Shown here one piece after another: positions 58,652 to 64,000 of a DNA stretch of 64,000 nt; the stretch's first letter is position 1, and every line of letters begins with the position of its first letter. Below the pieces are notes generated by a model. That model had not been told where the DNA came from. It made no database searches and saw nothing but the letters and a program-made list of their open reading frames with translations. Source of the stretch: Impatiens glandulifera (Eukaryota > Streptophyta > Magnoliopsida > Ericales > Balsaminaceae); assembly GCF_907164915.1 (NCBI RefSeq), contig NC_061867.1:46968242-47032241 (forward strand), written 5' to 3'. A program made the position numbers and the translations under genes.

Positions 58652-58879
58652 AAAGCTTCAAATGACTAAAATTTTGATATTCGAGCCCAATATGACAAAA
58701 TTAAAAATTTGAGCCTCATTTAATGAAAACTATTCAAGTTTGAGCCTCAAATAGCAATTGAACCACATATATATTTAATAAGGTTTGAACATATCTATAA
58801 GATAATTTTTTATTTAGTTAAATTCAGCTCTCCGTATAATTCTTATGTAGATCTATCTCTAGTTGGACACTCTAATATA
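58652..58879. other. Spacer between Copia and LINE
   Basis: AT-rich, no gene; TATATATATATAT at 58876-58890. Too short and plain to classify. Confidence 0.4.
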
Positions 58880-60221
58880 TATATATATATAAACTCTAGG
58901 AAGAGAGAGAAAACTCTAGAGATTTCATAAATCAAAGGAAGTGCGGTTAGCACAGGCAGCACGATAGAATAGGTGACACGATATTGTTTTGTGTCGTAAA
59001 TCATCAAATCAGGGCCGAAATCACAATTGATCAAACGAAACGCGATCAGCATAGGTGGTACGACACGATCGACACTGACGACACGATAGGCATAGGCGAC
59101 ACAACACGATCGCCACGGGCAACACGATATTGTCTTGTACCGTAAGTCAGTCATTAATTGTCGATAGTCTAGAGTTTCTTGTGCAATTGTAAGCACTGCT
59201 AAAATTTTCCCTCGATTGTTATTTATCTGTGATCAAATCTTAAAGTTTCAATTACTCTGTTCTATCACTCTGTTTCTGCCATCATGGGGAAGTGGGAAAA
59301 TAAAAGTAATAATTCAAAAGAAGTCAAAGAGTTTCTATTGGAAAGAATTAAGGAAACATCACTCAAAGAAATTGAAAGAATTGCTAAAAAAAGTCAGCAA
59401 AGAACATCAAAATAACAACACAAGTAAGCAATTTGTTCTAACTGCTACTGGGAAATTCTTGTAGATAAGAATACAGGAAAACAGGGGATAATGAAAGAGC
59501 TTAAAATATATGCTATAATGAAATAGCTAATCTGTTTGGGCTCAAGAATCAGATTATAAAGCTCCTTATGCATGACAAAATGAGACAAATTGTCATTAAT
59601 AAGGAGAAAGCACAACCATATTAAATTTTAACTCAACATTTACTATCTTGAAGACTAGAATCTTCTGAAAAAATAAGAATATGAAAAAAATATTCAATGG
59701 TCAGTTGCTAATGAATACTCCCAAATCTAAGTCATATATTATCAGGAACAACTCGACATGAAAAACTAATAAAGTCTGAAAAACAATAATATAAAAAGGC
59801 AGAAGATCATGCCTATAAAAGGAAAATCTACTTGGGCAATACACAAACAAAAATGGAGGTACTGAATTCTCTATTTAAATTTAAATTGCCTACTGAAGTA
59901 GAGGAAAAAATGTATGAATGAATGGAAAATGTAGTTGTGGGAAACTACATAGGAAAAAATAGAGTATCCTCCCCAATTACTAAAATGCATTATTGAAACA
60001 ATGGGAAGAAAAATGGTTGGAGAAGATTTCAGCAAATGTCCATGATCTATATTTTCTTAAATTCAAAACGGGATCTAATTTGGAGGAAATTCTAGGAAAT
60101 GGGCATACATATATAAGATCAAACTGTATAAAGTTGGAAAAATGGTCCAAAGACTTGAACCTATTAAGTAAGCCAAAAGAAACTGTACAAATATGGTTCA
60201 AGTTCTAGAATATACCTGCAC
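58880..60221 (+). mobile_element. LINE 5' part, cut by a CACTA end
   Basis: GATCG-type repeats (58950-59140, CACGATCGACACTGACGACA-like), then ORF1. The reading stops at 60221, where CACTACAACAAAAA begins, inside DUF4283 (IWFKF, Leu-Asn-Ile-Pro equivalent). The 3' part of the LINE is not found to the right within the window. Confidence 0.7.
59284..60221 (+). pseudogene. LINE ORF1 N-terminal part, broken
   Basis: ATG at 59284 opens MGKWENKSNNSKEVKEFLLE, equivalent to MGSRKMIKNKEVK of the copy at 49441, and closes after 43 codons. Later pieces (LNSLFKFKLPTEVEEKMYE, ISANVHDLYFLKFKTGS, GHTYIRSNCIKLEKW, SKPKETVQIWFKF) show the DUF4283 region in shifting frames. Confidence 0.7.
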
Positions 60222-60849
60222 CACTACAACAAAAAATACTTTCGGCAACGCTTAAAAAGATTTCTGCCAACCCTTAAAAGCGTCGTCAAAAATATTACCG
60301 ACGCTTATTCTTGTGTCGCCGAAAGCAGGGTGGGCGCAAGTTTTTACCACGCTTATTTAAGCGTCGGTACAAGCGTTGCCGAAAGACATAAGTTTTAACA
60401 ACGCTTTTTAAGCGTTGCTAACATTAATTTCAAACGTCGCCAAAAGTCTATTTTATTTTTAAACTATTTTTTTATAATTTTATTTATTTATTTTTATTTC
60501 TCCTTTTCTTTTAATATTATTTTAATTCTTTTTTTTATAAATTAAATACAAACACGAACCTTCAAATATAATAAAAAAAGACATAAGTAAATAAATAAAT
60601 TTAAGAACATTAGTTAATTAACTCACTAATGTTCTATTTATTTAAATAAAATATATTAAATTTCAATTAATCATCTCCCATAAGATATGATTCTCTTAAA
60701 ACTTTACTACTATTTATCCTTTCACAATTTGAATAAGCTATTCCTATAACTTGGGCAATTTTACACTTGAACACACATACATGAAAATCTCTTGACTAGA
60801 ATAATTTTACACATAATAATGGTGTAGAGTTATGTTCTAAGAGTTTAAT

Positions 60850-62350
60850 TTACCAATTCTTCCTGAATATTCACAGGCTCTTATTCACCTTTAAGCCTTT
60901 TCTTTTTCCAGTGTGTGCAACATAATCTAACACCAATTGCCAAAAAGATCAATACTACTTGCTCCAATACCAAAATTTCTTCCTCAAATGCTGCATTTTT
61001 TTAGCATCATACAAAGAAGGTTTTTAGAAATAATATATTTTTTCTTATGAAATATTGACAAGGGAATTACCTGTGTAAATGTCCTCATGTTTGGGTTCAT
61101 GTAAAGAATAGGATGCAAGTTTTTGATCCGATAACCAACCAATATAGGAAGAAGCTAATAGAAAATTAACCCAATTCAATGAATTAATATATTTATATCA
61201 AGGTTTGAGAATTCATTACTTGTGCTATGGCACTGAAGTGGACTACCCATCTGTGCAATTAAATTAAAAAAATTTCAAAAACTCTGAGTTGAATAACTAA
61301 AAACACATCTAAGAGTGATAATTAATCTCATTTGAGGAACTAATGAAGGCTAGAAGATCTTGTAAACTACAAGAAAATACATAAAAATGCAGTAAGTCAT
61401 TTTCAGAGATTAAGGATGAGAGCTGACTTGATTATGTCATTTTGTAAGAAAAAATCTGCTTGAGATATTTCAAAATGTTCCCATTTGGAACTACTCATTA
61501 TTTTGTATCTTAAAACAAAATTAGTTTTTTGTTCCAAAAATTTACCAGGATAACTTTTAGACAAGTAAAAAAAGTTAACACAATACTTGTAGGTTTCATT
61601 GCTGATATGTAATTATATTCTCCAATTCCTTGGCTAATTTTATCTTGCATCACCTCCTAAGATAAATAAACACTAAATAAATATCATAACCCGAGTAATC
61701 AAGTTACGGGCTTACCTGGATTACATAATAATGTTTCTCTGATTTATGGAAACTTTTGAGAATCCCAAGGAAAAATGAGTAAAATAACCCATCTAGTGAA
61801 CCAAAATAGTTCCAACATGTAATATGATAAATTAAATATTATATCTCTAATAAAAAACACCAATAATTCAATATAATTAAAAAAATCAATAATTAATTAA
61901 AAAACATTAATTAACTTACAACTAATGATCTGTTTGTTAACAAATAATAGTCATCGTCTTACAATATTGTTTCAATCAATTTGCAAGAATATTTAATTCT
62001 CAAAAATGAAAAAGGAAAAAAAAATACAACATTGCAACATTTAATAGTATTCAAACCATTTAAAGTATATTGTTCAATTATTCCATTGTACCTGAATAAA
62101 CCATACAAACTAGAAAAAAACAAGGTGATGCCACTGAAATAAAATTTTAAAGATTGAGCTGCTTTGAGTAATAAACCCTTTTAAGTTACAGAAATATACC
62201 ATTCATCGTCTTCATTCAACACAAATTTAACTTTTGTATCCATCGAAAACTTGTCTAGTTGATGACCATATACATTACGTACCAGTATCAGTCAAAAACT
62301 TGTCTAGTTCATGACCATATACATTTGGTGGTACCTAATCAGAGAAAATA
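60850..62350 (-). pseudogene. Exon-like fragments, gene not recognised
   Basis: On the minus strand several short open pieces end at GT and begin after AG: near 61800-61717 (YFGSLDGLFYSFFLGILKSF), 61655-61590 (EVMQDKISQGIGEYNYIS), 61150-61075 (LLPILVGYRIKNLHPILYMN) and 61000-60885 (EEEILVLEQVVLIFLAIGV, then a Lys-rich end and a stop). The pieces are hydrophobic, as in a membrane protein. They may be a captured gene fragment inside the CACTA element, or chance. I cannot name the family. Confidence 0.25.
62245..62326. repeat. Short tandem duplication
   Basis: AAAACTTGTCTAGTTGATGA... at 62247 and AAAACTTGTCTAGTTCATGA... at 62287 form two near-identical 40-bp units. Confidence 0.7.
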
Positions 62351-62879
62351 GTAGTGAGACAACAATAAGCAATCTAAAGTAAGAGACAATAGTAAGCAAT
62401 CTACAAACAAATTTCTCAACTAAAAACTTATACAAACAAAACAATATAGGCATTAGGTAGGGAGAAACATATGTAGGGATTGGGACAAGAGATATACACT
62501 AACATGATTTTATAAACGGAAAGATAGAGATATTGAGAACTATAGAAGGGAAACAATTAGTTTTTTCCCAATTTGTGATCGATGTGAAATGTGTAGTGAG
62601 ATAACATGTCCATGGTCATTAATCAACATTGTAGTTGGTATAAAAAAAGTAACAAGAAATGAACGTTAAGCATAACTGTAACCACCACTTGTTGGTATTT
62701 TTTTATACTAGTAAGTTGAAGACACCTCTATTTTCAAAAATGCTACAAATGCTCTATTGTCAACGAGAATTATTTTTGAGGCATGGCACTCGGAAATTTA
62801 AATAACAATAAGATAACAAACTAATTATTCAACAAACATTTATCAGTTCAATATTTTTTTATTTAATAGCACATATGGC

Positions 62880-64000
62880 AATAACTATAAATTAAGGCTC
62901 CCATTTGAGACATTTTGACTTCTTTTTTCAAATAAATAAAATATAAGTTTTTTTTATTATAACTTAATAAATTAATTATTAAAAGTGTATACGTTTGAAT
63001 GGTTTCAAAATACTAGTTAGGCCTTGTTCTGATTGAGGTTTTGAAAAAAATTAGATAGGAAAAAAAAGTAATGATTGATGATAATTTTGAGAAGATAATA
63101 ATTATTTTTTTATAAAAAAGACTTAAAGGGTATTGATATATATGAATAAAATAAAAAATAATAATTTAAAATAGAGGGTATTTTAGTATTTTGGTTAATG
63201 AAATGAGTAATATGATGGTTGAGAAATAATTTATTTGAAAATTAATTTTGGATGGATTTTTTTAAAAGTCCAAAAAGAACCCGACCTAGATTTACCTTGT
63301 AGATCATAATATTTATTCCAATCATTCGCCCGCCAACAGTGGAAATACGAGAAATGGGTTGACCAAGTTTAACGATGAAATCAGTTTGTACAAATCCAGG
63401 GCAATCAAAATCATAACAACCTGTAGTATTGTAACCATCTCTCTGTATAAACAATAAAACAATTCCATTAATTTAACCAAATATTTGGTTAAATTAATTA
63501 ATCCTTATAACATACACATCCACTAAGGGCTTGTTTGGATTCAATTTTTTTAAATAACATATATTATATAAAAAGTAATGATGGGCGATAATATTGATAA
63601 TATGATAAATTTTAGGTAAAAAGATTTAAAGGTATTAATATATAAGCATAAAATAAAATAAAATAAATAATTTAAAATATAAGATATTTTAATGTTTTGA
63701 TTAATGAATTAAATAATATTATGAAGGAGAAAAATAGTGAAATGATGTTTGATTATGTTGAATTATTTTAAATAATCCTACCAAAAATGTTCTTTCTTAC
63801 TTACTGTCCAATATATGAAGAATCTTGGTTCATCATCACCATAAATATCTGGATAAACCTTGGTAAAATCAACAACAAAAAAAATTAAAACTGGTTAATT
63901 TCTTTAATATAATTTCTAAATTCTCTTGCTGAAAATTTTGTATATTTACCATCCATCCGACTTCAATGGTATTTAAGTTTGCACCATTTCCCGAAGTAAT
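62880..64000 (-). pseudogene. Second neprosin gene, 3'-truncated, runs off window
   Basis: Exons seen (minus strand): end of exon 4 at 64000-63950 (TSGNGANLNTIEVGWM, keeping the first catalytic Glu), exon 5 at 63858-63805 (VYPDIYGDDEPRFFIYWT) and exon 6 at 63442-63296 (DGYNTTGCYDFDCPGFVQ), 49 residues against 48 in the first gene. Splice sites and phase match the gene at 35753-38221, and the following intron matches it (CTCCCATTTGAGACATTTT at 62902 and 36262). Homology ends near 62880, about 140 bp before exon 7 would begin. Exon 7, with the second catalytic Glu, is not found between 60222 and 62880. Either a truncated duplicate or a gene whose last exon was moved away by insertion. Confidence 0.75.

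Larger units (their letters stand above)
60222..62800. mobile_element. CACTA-type element, left end seen only
   Basis: CACTACAACAAAAAATAC at 60222 is a classical CACTA terminus. The next 220 bases hold many AAGCGTYGCCGAAAG / GCGTCGGTAA motifs in both orientations, the usual transposase-binding subterminal repeats. I do not find the matching TGTAGTG end before 64000, so the right limit is a guess. No transposase ORF. Confidence 0.6.

Noticed and set aside
62600..62625. GTGTAGTGAG as the right end of the CACTA element
   Set aside because: No A/T-rich extension matching the reverse of the left terminus and no 3-bp target duplication seen.

Overview
The window is nuclear DNA from a flowering plant. 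It is AT-rich and packed with nested transposable elements: LTR retrotransposons of the Copia type with initiator-Met tRNA primer sites, plant LINEs with DUF4283/CCHC ORF1, hAT elements, MITEs, CACTA-type ends and a TRIM. The only host-type genes seen are two neprosin-family (DUF239) genes. The large retrotransposon ORF at 1502-4078 resembles a family I recall from Lamiales genomes, so an asterid eudicot is my best guess (low confidence, from memory). No rRNA, tRNA, CRISPR or prokaryotic features were found.

Layout. 1-5653: 3' part of a Sirevirus-like Copia element: decayed RT/RNase H, a second transcription-unit-like leader with a TATA box, an intact 858-residue extra ORF, a repeated polypurine tract and the 3' LTR. 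5654-11430: first copy of a large direct repeat, holding LINE fragments and an ORF1-only LINE. 11430-17060: a partial third copy, interrupted by three short elements. 17060-21480: AT-rich, with an array of CCTTATAAGG palindromes and a 111-bp tandem duplication. 21483-29600: long degenerate LINE on the minus strand. 30444-33768: complete hAT element with 8-bp target duplication. 33843-34340: a CACTA-like end. 35753-38221: neprosin gene, seven exons, minus strand. 39216-46803: ORF1-only LINE split by a complete Copia element (39976-45160). 46475-53722: second copy of the large repeat. 53972-55004: complete TRIM. 55197-58651: integrase-deleted Copia. 58880-60221: LINE ORF1 fragment cut by a CACTA end at 60222. 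60222-62800: possible captured exons. 62880-64000: 3'-truncated second neprosin gene.

How it fits together. The two neprosin genes have matching exon phases and intron sequence, so they are tandem duplicates about 25 kb apart, pushed apart by nested insertions. Target duplications and paralogous empty sites give a relative order: LINE insertions into a repeat unit, duplication of that unit, then Copia, Sirevirus, hAT and TRIM insertions. Coding decay in the youngest elements is mostly single stop codons rather than frameshifts, many explained by C-to-T change, as expected for methylated, silenced elements.
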